A program made the position numbers and the translations under genes. From Pyrocephalus nanus (lineage: Eukaryota; Chordata; Aves; Passeriformes; Tyrannidae): DNA of 64,000 bases. The stretch covers positions 12,576,709-12,640,708 of the forward strand of contig CM076263.1 in assembly GCA_038380795.1 (NCBI GenBank). The letters are read 5' to 3'. Every line of letters begins with the position of its first letter. The stretch's first letter is position 1. Of this stretch, positions 12,901 through 27,900 are shown piece after piece. The notes beneath the pieces are model-generated. The model searched no databases, was not told where the DNA came from, and saw only the letters and a list, made by a program, of their open reading frames with translations.

Positions 12901-15900
12901 ATTTCATTAAAACAGCAATGGATTATAATACTTGGAATTATGCAATTCTTTATTTTTTTTTATACTTCTAATATTTTCCATACATAGATCGTATATATAA
13001 AAAATATTTTATACACACTATAACTTTTGTATATTTATATATATATATATAAAAGAACAAAACTACAGTATACTTTGCGAATTAAAACTGCTAATGAGTC
13101 AACATTAAAATTTTGTGATATAACAGACAATGAATAGGCATAGCAAAGACTCTTTGAGGGTGAGATTTAATATGAGGGCAAAATGATACTTACACTAGGC
13201 CAGACAGTGACTAACTTACAGTGAGGGTTTTTTTCGTGTTTACTGTCAGCTATGAGCTTTTCATGCTACTCAGATGAGTCACAGCAATATGAGTAACATA
13301 TCAACATGTCTTGGAAACAGTAGCTCAGAACAACAAAACCACAAGAGGTCAACAGCATATATAAGTGGAGCGCACACTGAGACCATTCAATCTTATATTT
13401 AGCATAGCCACAGCAATTACTAGGTAAAAATATTACATTATTCTATGCATCCAAAATGTAATTACTGCACTGTAACTTTGGAAATACAGTTTGAACCACC
13501 GCTGGTAATATTTAAGAGGAGACTACTTTGTAGATTCCAGTCTGAAGAGAAGCCCCTACTGAAATTGTGGACTCTGGATTTAGACACATTCTCCAGGTTT
13601 TTTACAGCTGAATGTCCCTAAGCACATTCTGTTCCAATCTGCTACATCATTATGAGACTTCATGTTTTGCCGACAACGGTTTATCTACTTGGATGGATGT
13701 TACAGTCTGAATATACATTCAGCTTCTAACATACTTAGGTTTTGCAAAAGACAGCTAAGACTGTAAAATCACAGACTATAATCGAGACACAATCTGTGAA
13801 AGCCTCTATGGCCATAACCATATCCAAGGCACTCAATCCGCATCATAGTGAAAGTCAGCAGCATGGTCAAAAGCTAACAGACATATAGAGCAGAATAGCA
13901 GAGCTTCATTAAATGATGACAGAATTAGTTTTGAGCAGATTGAAAACACGATTTTCCATATCACTGAATCACTGATGCTATTCAATTACTAAGTTTAAGC
14001 TACAGTGAATTTTGATTTTTGTCATTTAAAAAGCACCTTCCTTTTTGAGAGAAAACCAGAAATCCCAACAATATCTGTGAATTTTTTTTCTCAGTTCATT
14101 AGTAAAATACTCTTTTAGTTTTACAACAGTGTAAAGGATCTCTCAGAAGCTCCCAGTGGGATAAACCTCCTACAATACAGGATTATAAATAAATACTTCA
14201 ACTCACAAAGATATTTTCCACCAGGTAAATACAATTGTATAGTTTCTTCTGGTTTTCAGTGATTTATCACTTACTACTTCTCATGGGGGTGGGGAAAATC
14301 CCCAAGAAGTAACCATGATGTTTTGGTCTTAATCAGCAAAAGCTGGGAAACTTCAAGGCTCTTGCCCTACGTAGGTGGCCATATAAATGAAAGATGGGTA
14401 ATCCTACTCAGCTTACTGAAGCTAAAAGCACATACCAAGCTTTTGAACTGCTGTGACAACTGGAAGTGTCACTGACCGTTTACCAGAGGTCAAGTTCTCT
14501 AACAGTTTTCAGGTCAGAATTTAGGTTAACTTAAATAGAGATACAGGTAGTTTGAAAGGAATACAGATTGAGATAACACAAGTTTTTGACCACAAAACTG
14601 CAACTCTACTTACTAGGTGACAAACAGCAGAGGAGGAGTCTGCTCTCATTCAAACTAGATAAAATTCCTGAGTCTGTCACTGCTGCAATTCAAAACTAAA
14701 CATATCTTTCCACAGTCCATGCATCACCAGACTGGGAATGATAATTTCTTGGATCAGAAAACTTAAAACACCTGTTGGGCAAGAACAACCCACATTCTGC
14801 AGCTAAAGAGCCAAGAACATGAACATTAATGACTTAGCTTAAGAAGTAGTACTAGCTAAAACTTGATGAATGAAATGCAAGTTTTTGTAAAATATCATGC
14901 ATACAGCATACTCTGAACAGTAATAATGGGCGTTGTGGAGACGTGAAAGTCACCAGTTAACACTTCTCTTGAAGGGAAATAAAAATGAAAAGGGATTTAT
15001 ATCACCTAGGCACAAAGGATCTGCTTTACAGTATCATTCTTGCAGATGAAGTAATAAATCCTGTTGACTGCTGATCACCATTATTTTTAAAAAATTTAAT
15101 CAAAGTATCTAGCTTCTGCATAAAATCCCAGAGTGTAGTTCAGTACTAATTCAGTAACTTTTAAAAGGTGAATACTTTCCTTCTCTTTAAATAAAGGGAG
15201 GTGAGGGGAACAAATCTCAACTTAAAAATCCTGCCCTCTTTCAAGTAAAGAAACCTGAATCTAAACCAACTCAGATATCTTTAAATTCAGTCAAAATTTG
15301 GTGCCTATTATGATCCCTATCAGTAAACTCCATGTTAACTTCCATCCCTTGTTTCCACATGATATAAACATTTTGCTACCACTGACCAAAGAATTAGAAC
15401 AGTGAGATTTGCAGTCTTTGAAGGAAAAATCTGACTAGTGCAGACATTTTCTCTTAAGTATAATAATATTGCTAGCAGGAAAGTTAAACTTGATTTTCCA
15501 TATTATTTTATCCAAAATATGCTATTGAAAATTTTAAGAGGGCCCTCTCCTCTCCATAGTACAAATATCCAAATAAAAAGTAGCCCTTCAAAAATGGATT
15601 ATGAAATTCAAGAATTTACAAATAAATCAAGGTCATCTTAAATATAATTCCAAGACAGGATACAAACATCCTCAGCTCTTAGCACATCAACCTTACTCTT
15701 TTGTCTCACAGAAGGGGAACTGAGACTACACTAATTCATGGTAGAAGAACAGAGTGTAAAGAGGAAATAAAACCATTTCCCTCAAGCTCCAGGCTTTCAC
15801 TTTTAACCACTGGAATGAAAAACACAGAATTGTTCCAACCACAAGGCAGACAATACAGTACAATTTGCAACTTTTATTCTATTCTCATAACTGTATTTAC

Positions 15901-18900
15901 AGTTCAAACAAAAATAGGAATTGTTTTTAAAACCAAATGCTCTGCTGTACATTTATAAAGCACATATTCCAGGGAGATGAATATAAGAACAAGTGTTAAA
16001 TATTAAACACAGTTGTATGATTCCCTTACACAGGGTCACTCTGATTTAGAATAACAACCACGTTATGATCTACAGTCTCCACCTTCAAACTTCATATTTC
16101 ATTTTAGAAAGCTGCTTCTCACAAACTCATCATTTGCTGCCAGTCTTCAGTCCAATTAAAAAAAAAAATTCCTTGCAATTATGAACGTATTTTCCATTTT
16201 TAATGTCAGGTTAATTAAAAAAAAATAAATTCTGCAAATATTTAATTATGGAATTACTCAGTTTTTCCGAGCTATCTTTTAAAAAGCATTTTTTGTTCAC
16301 CCTTAAATTATAGTATGCTTATTTATTAATTTACCAGTTACAGGTGTTTAACATCTGATTTTCAATAGCAGAATTTACACTGTTTAAGATCCATAGTTTC
16401 AAATATTGACTTTTCATTAGGAATTGTGCATCTGCAAACCTAATGCAGTTCTTTATTTTAAGACAACTAGAGGACATGAAAGCATTCACATATAAAAGTT
16501 TCCAGATTATCACAAAAAGGAAATACAGCTATGCATCAGACTTTTTTAGTACCATAATGGGCTTTCTTGCAATACAGTTTGGAATCCCAGTGAAAACAGC
16601 AGCTTTCTCTCAATGGGTAATGCCTGACAGACACATGGCAATCACCCAAAAGAAAAGATTTCAGTCTAAGTTCAGTGCCTCAGCGAATGCTGTCCACCTA
16701 CACAAGCTCTGAACTAATTCAGATAGCACTTACACATTTGCTATTAATGCATTAGAAGATACATTTGTCATTGTGATTTTGCTCTCAGTACTCACTCTCC
16801 TGCTAAAAAGAATTTCATACACTATCACTGAAGTTGTCAATTTCACAAGGAGTGCTTTTAATAGCCAAAATGCATGAGTCCTCCCCACTCACCATAATCG
16901 ATCAGTTTACATTCAGAAAGTTTGGCATTTCACTCTTTTTTTTTCAATTCTGTTGTGCAGGAACTAATCTTTAGCTCTATTTATGCAACTTACCTCATTA
17001 ACTGGGAATTTCAATTTTCTAAGCACTAAAATACTACAAAAATTCAGCCATCAGGACATGTGCTCAAACTTTAGCATAACTCTGCACATATATTCCTGTC
17101 TTTATTTGATACTTTCTTCTCCCATAGTATGTATGTAGACCTCAAGTACTGCTCCATGATATTAAGTGATTTCATTAATCTCACAGCCAATGTCTGAGAA
17201 TAAACAGAAAATATTTTGCCTGTAGGATCACTAGTTCTATGACACGATTAGAGCTCTTACCTTAGTAAAATTATTCAAGTGACCTAGTTTTCTCATATTT
17301 GACACGCCTTGTAATTTGGCCACATTTTGGAGAATCTCTCTCATATTATCACAGGGGTCTGCAAAAGAAAACAGGTTATTAGCAGATACAGTTAAAAACA
17401 AAACAAAACCCCCCTAAACATGTATTCAACATGCAGTTTCGTAAATACAATAGGTGCGCTCTTGGCCCCAGTCAGGGATATAGAGTATTTTTGCTCCAAG
17501 AAGCACCAATGTGATTTATGCTTGGAACCAAAAGCAGGCAGGAACCTGATTTCTGCAGAAAAAATGCTAAAGGCCATGGAGGACAGACACTCTTATTTTA
17601 AAGCAGATTTTAATCAGTATCTTAGATTTACAGCTGACAAAGAAATCCATTTAGCGTCTGAAACTCCAATCCCTACATCTCGTAAGTGAACAACTTTATC
17701 CTTAATCCCCTTGCAATCGAAAGACAAGAAGTAAGCTTAAAGACAGAATGAAAAGGACAATATGTTACTGACACACTACATTATTCCTTTTTTCCCTCCA
17801 GACAAAGGGTCGGAATGTGGGAAAGAAGGGCCTCTTTTCTGCTCTCCATATTATTTTCCACAACGACCTAAACTTTAAATAGAGGGCCAGGCATTTCTAG
17901 TGACATGGGAAGTGAACTACAAGGTAAACAGAAAGGCTAGGAATGTCTTCTTTCTTCCTAAGAGTCCACTTTCCCAGCAAAAACAAACAAAAAGCCCACC
18001 CACAACAACAAAACCCCACAAATCAGAGTTCAGACACGAACTGATGACCCTGTATTCTGCTGGAAAACAGAAACGGACTATGATGGTGAGAAGAGACAAT
18101 ACTGTCCCACTTTTGGGACTGAGGTTGGAAGCTGAGGCAGAGAGGAACAAGCAACACAGAGTGGGGCTGGGTACACAGGGAGCTCCTATAACAGAAACTG
18201 CAGTAAGCTCTGCACATCGTGGTACTGCAACAGGACAGTTTTCAAAGGGAGATATATTTGGCTACAGGATTCTCATGCGGTCTTGGTTTAGACACTGAGG
18301 ATAGGTATTACAACAATACTATCAGCAGTTTGAAATAAATGAAATACCAAAGTTATGCTGGAAATGAAAACTAGTGAAAGTTGTACATTACCATAAAAAA
18401 AAATAAATAAATAAAAAAAATGTGTTACATAAAGTGAAGCCTTTAGAAAACATCTAAGGAGTCCAAACATTAGACACAGGATGGAAAGCAGGACAGAGAA
18501 GGACTTTTGTGTGTGGTGTTCCACACTAACTTCAGCAAGAGAAACTTGCCTCCTACTGCAGAATGGACAGTTAAGAGTTGAATTTGGGGCACATATATTG
18601 TCTTTTATTTTCCTGTTTTTCCTGAAAAGATACGTGTATTTTTCATTATACAAAGGAAATGGAGATGTAAAGAAAGCATCACTGTCACCATCTCTACAAA
18701 CCAAGCTTTTATATCACTTGTAGCTTAAAATCTTAAACCAACAGATCTACAAAGCAAACATAACTAGCAATCTCATCAGGATATATCCTGAACATATTTG
18801 GAAAGACAAGATCATGTACTTGAACCACTACTGGGAATCAAGACAGCATTTAAAGATTATGACATCTACAGGTAGGCACCCGAATTAAGGTGTACAAACC

Positions 18901-21900
18901 TGTTAATCCACTGTAGTCAATGAATATCTTGTCTATCAGCCAATGAAGTCGAAAGCAATTAGCCTGACAAGCTGCTAGATGCCTGCTCAAGGGTAAGGTG
19001 AATCAATTGTATTGACCATTCTGTTTAATGAAACTTTAGCACATGCAGAGACATGCTACTGTCACACCATATAATTCTGGCAATTTTCAGACAAAGGATC
19101 AGTGAGATTTTAGGAAGGCAAGATAGATTCTTAAATTTGGGCATCAATTTCTGCTACCATCAGCTTGATGTGAAACATCCTTTTCCACAGACCTTATCAC
19201 AGCATAAGCAAAGTCAACAATCAGATAGTCGAGTGCAGACACACTTGCACTGCTGAACAGTATGCATAGTAAAACCAAACATCCAGTAACTCTGAATTTA
19301 AATTGGAATATACGCATGCACATCTTTGAACCACCCCCAATCCAGAAAAAAATAAAAGAATCTTTGATACGATCACAGAAATTAGACAGTGAGAATCTTA
19401 CCAGATCCCAAGTTTAGGATTCCTCTGGATAGTTTGCTTTTCCAAGGCTTAATTATGTTTAAGAGGTATGCAATAACTCAAGCCATAGGATCACAGAATA
19501 GTTTGGGTTGGAAAGGATCTTAAAGATCACCCAGTTCCAACTCCTCTGCTGTGACTAGACCAGAGCCCCATCCAACCTGGCCTTTAACACTTCCAGGGAT
19601 AGGGCACACTGAAAACAAGTAGTTTGGCATAGTTATGGCACTACAAATAGTTTACATCATAGCCCCTAATTTCAGGGGTACATAACAGGAGAGGAAAATA
19701 ACTTCCTCATAATTTGGCTTCTGTGAAAATACAGTCTGGCTGACATTTATGCTTTGGTCTGCCTTGGGTAACATGTGGGAATTTCCCTGGCTCACATCAT
19801 TTCTGAACCTGCAACATACCCCTTTACACCACAAGAAAGATCCCAGGTAAGCAGTCTTAGAGCTTCCCAGAGTTTTCTGCTTCAGTTCCCTGGAGAATAA
19901 GCAGCAACAGCAACTTTGCAAAATGCCTGCAAGTATGTTTAAAAGTTTTATTTCTGAAAGTGCAGATGGCTTCATGTGCACGGTAAACCAGTAAAGCTCT
20001 ACTAAAACAAAGTTTGCTGTATGGACAGGAAAGACCACGAAAGTAGCCCAGAAAACCTTTTGTACTTTGGTGGCAATGAACATTCCTATTCTGCTATCTG
20101 AGAAAGCAGGTACTAATTCGTGTGTGAGTTGTGCTGCCTTAGAGAAAGGCAGCCAATGTGGATGTGAAGAAACCAGGACACAGTGATACTACAATTTCTC
20201 ACATTAACAATCCTGTAGCAATGGCAGAGCTGTGTACTGAGGAGGCCTAATTAAAACATGCACTAAAACCATTTTCCTCTATTTGTGCATGAAAAACTGC
20301 AGTTACAGCAACTTTTCCTCACATTGTCATCTTTCAGCTGAGAAAAACTCTCATTTCTAGAGACAGAAAAGTTTGAGGAAAGTCCTCTCTGCAGTGCTTA
20401 GCAGGGCAGTCAGGTATTTCCCAGAAGCTTCACTGGCAGATCAGTAATTTGAAGCTAAGTGGGGACTCCAGAACAAGATCTACAAACCTGTGAGAAAACT
20501 AAGAACATGACAGACATTTCCAGTATTACTATCACTTTAGATAAATAAGGAGTAAAGAAATAAAGACCCTCTAATAGCATAGTACCTCAGAAGGAACTAA
20601 AATTACAGAAGACTTTTTGAGTTAAAGTCTTGTTTTAAACTCCAGAATCCTCTCACTAAAAGTATTTTATAAAAGAAGTTAATAACTCTGACATATTAGC
20701 CTCAAGGAAAGACAGGCTATCCTGTTTTCCTTCTCCTAAAAATACATCATATATTACAAAGAAATAGAAAATTTATATTAGTTACTCCAGCTTGATTAAT
20801 TTTTTACAAAAATAAATCCAGTACAGAAGGTAGGAAGGCCTAACAAAACTTGTCACAGATGTAAAAAAATTTAAACAAACTAATGTGACAACACAAATGG
20901 GAATATATTCTTTTGCTAGTCTGCCCCTCACATTGAAATGGGCTTGAAAATAGACTAAATACATTCTGGAGTCTAACAATTAAGCCATGTGGCCTTCCTG
21001 CAACTAAAGATCAGATCCAGCATGCATATCTTCCTGTCACAAAATCTCATAACAGCACTGTAAAATACTGATTAATGGAGAAGTGGAAAAAAAGCATGGC
21101 ACAAAATCAGATGCTGAACTTCCAAAAGAAGAAATGTCACAGCCTTAACATTTCACTGTCAATCTTAACAGTCCACCTTGGTGTTAACAAAGACTTTTGT
21201 GTGTGTGGTATTTCTTGTTTGGTTGGCTTTTTGTTTGGTTGGTTTAGATACTTTATTAATTGGAGGTGAGGGGCTTGTGGGAAAGAGGTAAGGGGGCTGC
21301 TGGTGGTTGTGTGTTTTGTTTTTGTTTTTTGGGTTTTTTTTAAGGACCCTAGTTAAGACCGCTTCTGCAGAGATTTCTTAGCTTTCACTCTAGCTCTTCA
21401 GAAGTTCCTGCTTTTGTATCTGAAACAAAAGATCGAGAAGCTACTTGTTATTATTTAAGACCCCTCAAAAAGCCTATTCTTTTCTGACTCACTTCATTTA
21501 TTACTGAGATGCTGACTCGTATTAGGAAAAATTTCTTCACCGAAAGGATTGTCAAGCACTGGAACGGGCTGCCCAGGGAAGTGGTTGAGTCACCATTCCT
21601 GGAGGTAATTAAAAGATGTGTACACGTGGCACTTAGGGACATGGTTTAGTGGTGGACTTGGCAGCATTAGATTTATGGCTGAACTCAATGATCCAGGGTC
21701 TTCCCAACCTAGACAATTCTGTGATCTCCAGCCGGCCCACAGAAACAACCAAGTATCTTCACATTCTTTCCCATGGTGCTTCTGAGGGTGGAGTTGAACA
21801 AAATGACTGAGCTGATTCTACAGCTTTTTTCTGTCCAAAGATGTGCAACCCCTTCCCTCTCTCATCCCACTATGATACATCCTATCCTTTACACTATTTT

Positions 21901-24900
21901 AGCACCCACTGAATTTACATTAAAATTATCCTGCTAAGTAACTCAGCAGAATCCTTTGTGTTCTTTTGGCTATCTCAGTTGCCTAGTGAGTTACCAACTC
22001 AAACTGAATGCTAAATTCTTACAAAATCCACACAGAAGTTGTTGAACCACTGAGCCATTCACAGGTAGAGTGATGGAAGCAGGTTGTACCTGTTCCACAA
22101 GACACTCAGTAGAAAAATGGCCAACTATCTTTTTTTTTTTTTTTATCTGCACTTTACAATTGGCAAATTGTCCCAGTGACTGTACACAAAGCCACTTCGC
22201 TCAAATGCCATCATAACACTTGTTGGTATATATAAAAGTTGCAAGCAAGCCCACTTGCATTCTGCAGCAACAGCTTTGCTTGCTAATCATAACTATCTCG
22301 TTTTCTGAATATCTGTCTGCCTTTTTTTGGACAGCAAACACTTTGAAGTAGCAGCAATTGTTCTGTTTACTTGTGTGACACCAAGCACAGTTTCTCACCC
22401 ACAACTGTCTGCACCAATACCCAATACTTAAAATTGTAATCTTTAGCACAGAGCAAAGCCAGTGTTTTTAAGACATTAGCCTCAAGAATACCATAACTGT
22501 CTATGCCTAAAAGTAATTCACAGATGCATGTATATCAAAAATCTTCGATGTTGTGTTGTTGTTTGTTTTTAAACTCCCATGACCTTTTAGGGCTTGACTC
22601 ATTTTTCACCCCTTCAGGACTGTGACATTGTTTTTTCCCAGTGAGAATCATGATGCATTCTGACAGATCCCATTCTCCAGAGAAAAAGAACACCACAGAG
22701 GTCCATCTACACAAAACAGCGAGCGCTCCATCTAATGCAGGGATGAAATAGGACCAGCAGCAGCTATATTAGCACAAGTGACAACTCCTTTCCCCTGACA
22801 GATTTAGCAGCATTGTTTGACCACATTCAGTATGCTAGCAGCATGCCAACTTGCTATTCTGTTATGCCCATGTGAATAAAAAAACCAGAAAGACAAAAAA
22901 GAATGGTAGGCTTTAGCACACAAATAATTCAGTAACTCTGAAGTCAGGCATAATGAGTTAAACTGAGGAGTGTCTATTTCATATGCATCAGTTGGTAGAC
23001 GCTAAAAAAGTATTGTACACAGCAGCCAATGTATGTACAGTGAGTAAACAGTAAGTGAGAGACTGCACTGGCAGCTGATGTCACACCTGCTAGAATCACA
23101 GGGCCAGAAAGTGAAGTAAAAGACTAAATACACCTAAAGATTTCCTTTAAAAAAGGAAGCTGTACTTCACTATACTCAAGCATCTCACCATTTATTAAGA
23201 AGACAAGAGAAACCTTCCTCTTACTGAAGGAAAGAATCACAATATAAATGGATGATCCTGGTGAACTTCTTACCACCTCCACATGTATTAAGAGATTTTT
23301 CAAGTTAAAATGCTATGCCACTGCATACTGCCAAGCTGCTCTTAGTTGAAGTACATTCTGCCAAAATGAAGGAAGTTGAAGGAAACAAACTAGAAGCATT
23401 AATGCACAGTTCTCCATTTCCACTGAAAAACTTATCAGTTACTAAAAGCACTGAAACATCAGAAACCAGTATCTTAAAGGTGTTTTATGTAAGACTATAT
23501 GACAAGTAATCAGTCTGCTAAACCACTTTTTAATCAAGGCCTTTAATAATGAAATGAAATATCAATGAGAAGGCATATCAAACCAGTATCAACTTGTTGG
23601 AAAAAAAATCAGGGCAATTATGTAATCTTCATGATATGAAAGTATTCTTAATATACATTTAATTCAAGAGGTGGAAACTGCACAGAAAACCTAAGAACAA
23701 TGAAAGAAGGGAAAGCTATATAAAAAAAAACCAAAATGCATGACACAGAGATCACTCCTGAATTATTTATATTAACACATCAACTCCACTTTGCCAGATT
23801 AAATAAAAAAAATTGGTGCATGAATACTTTACACTCAACCAAGAATTTTCAGAAACACAGTAACACGTTTTGACTGAAGATATGTCTCAGTTTATACGGT
23901 AAAAACTTAAATGTCTGTTAGCAGTATCAAGTTAAGGTAGCCATGCTGAAAAATGTATTGAATACCAAAGCAGACAGATATCCTCTACGATCACAGTTAA
24001 AATTCTATTATGACATACGAATCAGTGAGGTGTGAAATACTTTGCACTGGTATAATGTAATGTTTTGCCATATAAGTCTTATAAATTTCAGATTAAAAAA
24101 TCCACATTGTATATCAAGTTTTAACAATTGAGAACAACCCTTTGAAAAGTTCAGGTGACCTAAAGTGAGATTTCTGAAGAATGAACCTAGTGATTTATGT
24201 GATTTATTTAGTTTGATTCCTACAGCTTTCACACGATTCCTTTAGTTTTAACCATACAAAGAGCACTTTATTTTCAATACAGGTAAGTTCCAGTAACTCA
24301 GGTTCATGAAAACAGAAAGCAAAAAAAAGCTAAGAATTTAGCATATTTTCACCATTACTAATTAAGAAAGCTATGAATAGATGAAAGGGAAATAATAAAG
24401 TAATAGAGGAAAAAAGCACACCTCCTCTCTTTCATGACAGTCAGCATGACATCAATCAGGTAGAAATTACCCATCACATATACAAGAATGCATATCAGCT
24501 AGAAAGCAGTGAAAAGATAGCATATTCCAAGTAGAATCCAGGAATCACTAGAAACTCATATAAGAAGTTATGTATCGGGATTACTTAGGAATCTAATTCT
24601 TAATATTTAACTCTGTACATCTAGACTTGCACAAACGTGCTTCTGAAAACAAGAAAGTAAAATTCAGATGCCTGTTGTGACTGTCCAGATTTTTCTTTTG
24701 CAGATGAGCATAAAATATTGCAAATTAAAGGCTGATTTTTTTAATGTTTCCAAGTACAGATAAAGTTGCCAGAAAATAAAGAGTCTGGTGTTACACTCAG
24801 TTTGAAGCAGCAGTTCAAAAATGGACCACTTTCCAAAATACTGTCTTATAATATTATTTCTAACCAAGACACTGAGAAAATAGATGTAGAAAAGCCATTC

Positions 24901-27900
24901 TTACATCTTCACCTTGGTATTATGTTATTTATTCCCATTGTGTGTTTTTGCATACCAAATTTGTGAACAGCACTGCTTTACTGCTAAGACTTCTAAAAAC
25001 CAGGTTTTGTAGTTGAAATGTTAACAGCTTTCCTAGCATAGAAGAAGAAAAATGAAGGATGGTTCCAAAGGACAGTTACAATGCTGACTTGAAAATTATT
25101 TACATACAGTTTCTGATAAACAATCTATTCTTTAAATGCTTTACAGCAGTACAAAAACCTACTGTCCTGCACAAGTTTCCTCAAAGACCAATTATGAAAA
25201 TAATGTTAAATAATTACAGTTAGGACTACATAACGTATCAAGGCATGTTTAAGATATTGCTGTTACTTAAAAAAAATCTTGTCTATTCATGGAGAATAAG
25301 CTACTTAATTCAGTTCTGAATTTAAATTTGCAGTTAGGTCCTGAACTCACAGAAAGACGTGGTGTTAATGCCAAAATCAACAGTCTTTCTGTATTATAAA
25401 CTTATACCCAGCGACCCCCCCAAAAAAACCCCACCACAATGCTACCTCTCTGCATTATTACATACACAATTGTAACCACTGTATGCTACGATGATTAAAG
25501 TCAAACTAGGATTATAGTCTCGTAACAACATTTCTTCATTACCACTTCATAGTAATACACATATTCCAGAATATAGTGAAACTCAAGAAGAACTTCCTCT
25601 AAAACTTTCAAAGGTTTAGATGTATAAAAGAAAAAGGAAAAAAAAAAAGACAAAAAAGAGAGAGTCAAAATGCTGAAGGCTGAGGAACACTCTGTAACTG
25701 CATGACTATGTATTTACTCGCCCTGTTCTGCTCTCTTCTCTGCAACAATTATGAGCTGCTGCCAAGGTTGGGGTGACCCAGTACAACTTTAAAGTCAGTA
25801 AAAGCCTTCCCCAGATACACAACATTGGTCATGTCAGTACACAAATCAAATTAATACTTCCCAGAACACCAGCGATGGATTTGAATGGTGAACATAAATT
25901 TATGGTAATGGTTTAGAAAATTATGTTCAGTTCTTCCAGCCCATTTTCTTCTTTTCTGTCACCAATTCTAGAAATAAAAAATTCGGGGTAATCAATTTTT
26001 AGTTGTTTTAACAAAACATATAGCGTGCCTTCCTCGCATCATATGCTTATTGTTTGGAGAGCAGATCAGGCAACTCTGATTTCAAAACTACTGAAGAGAA
26101 TTCTGATCACCTACTTCTCTGAGTATTATCGAACTGACAAGCAAGGTAATATAACTAACATTAGAAGAAAATTTGTGAAAGAGAAAAATATCTTCCTCTT
26201 TTAAGACTATTTTCTCAATTAACATTCTGATTCTTCTCCGAATCATTCTGATTTGTTCAAGAACCCAAAATCACAAATGTTACCTGGTCCTTTCTGATAA
26301 ACTCTAAGCTTTCAGGAGGTAGACACAGTCTCCAGAAATATCCTGTTATGCAGAGTGTCATGTAAGAAGCCCAGCAACATCAGCAGATGTAGGATCGCCC
26401 AATTTGCCAATCAAGATATAAAGGTCAATTTGGAAACATCCAAGTAATAACATATTCAAATTCAAACATTAATAAAGGGACACATCTAGAAACTACAAGT
26501 AATTCAGAAATAGCACCAACTTCAGCAGGAAACCTTTAAACTGCGGTAAATATGCAATGTGCTAATTACCCCACCTTAAAATGCTATAACCAGAAGATTT
26601 CAGAATAGTGCTGACTGTTTGGGAACTTCAATCCCTTGTATTAGGGACAAGGCCCTGTCACATCTGTGTCACACAGGTCATACAGTCACATTGCTGTGAC
26701 CACTCAAGACTTCTATACTTTCTCCTGAAGAGGTAATTTTCAGAGAAGGTATAGGAAGTGTCATTTATAAATTTCATAACAAGACCTAGGCACAAATCTT
26801 TGAACACAGAAGACACACAATTTGTTGGTCAACTTCAACTTAGGAAAACCTATCCCACTGAGGTAACAAGCTAACCTAAAATATTCAGCTGCAAACACCA
26901 CATTTATGAAAACAGCAAATTTTTTTGCATTTAATTTTTTGTATTTCATGGAAAAAAATAACGAGTCTACCCACAATACACACATATGGTTTGCATAAAG
27001 AAAGAGATGAACACATTCTAAATTCTCTAGATATGAGGTTGCTCAAGCTGAATTCTGACTTCACTGATGCTCAGGATGTAACAAAGAAATCAGATTACTT
27101 ACAGATTTAATAATTTGTTTTTAAAGAAATAATTTCCAAGCAACAGCTGTTCTTGATAGTCCTCTATTTTTATGAAGTAATTATTTTTAAAGATATGTAT
27201 TTATTTATAGCCTATGTACACTTCAAGCAGGAAACAAATATTTTATGCAGCTAAAAAAACCCAAACAAAATCCCTGTGTTGTTCACCATACATCTTTACA
27301 TGAAAAGATTAATTATTCTTTGTTACTCTCACAATTATTGTGTATTTTTCCATAAATCAAGGCCATATTGTTTTGCTTTAAATACCTTACCTCTATGCAC
27401 AAGTATCTCCTATTAATCATTCTGTAGTCTTAAATCAACAGCTGTAGTTCATTTCACAATGAACAGTTATGCAAATAGGGCATAGAGATGTAGTTACTTC
27501 ATTTCAACCAAACAAGTGCTAACTGACAGGAGCCATTTCAAATATGGGCAAGTAACTGTCCTTGCTCATCTTTATCATTTTGCCATGCTTCTGGTCTAGG
27601 ACTTGAAAGGTTATTGAAAGTATCACTTACAAACAGTATAAAATTATGCTCACTACCCCTTTCTCCGCCTGAAAGAGAATTAGAAATCTTTCTTCCTTTT
27701 CACTTTGCATGTCAGATAATGAATGTCAGAAAAAAAACCAAATAAATAGATAATTTTAAAAGAATTGTTCTGAAATGATGCAGGAGAAACCATCTAAATA
27801 AATGGTGGTATGTAGCCAAAACCATAGCAATAAGTAGCAGTTGAACTAAAGTGAGCTTAGAGAAGTCCAGATAGCAAAGAACAAAACCAGCAAATTTAGA

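Noticed and set aside
17900..18704. Open frames on both strands in RICTOR intron 2
   Set aside because: Conflicting frames in AT-rich intron sequence with A runs; no protein family recognised.
26650..26702. Short inverted repeats around gtcacattgctgtgac
   Set aside because: A 6-bp stem in intronic DNA is expected by chance.
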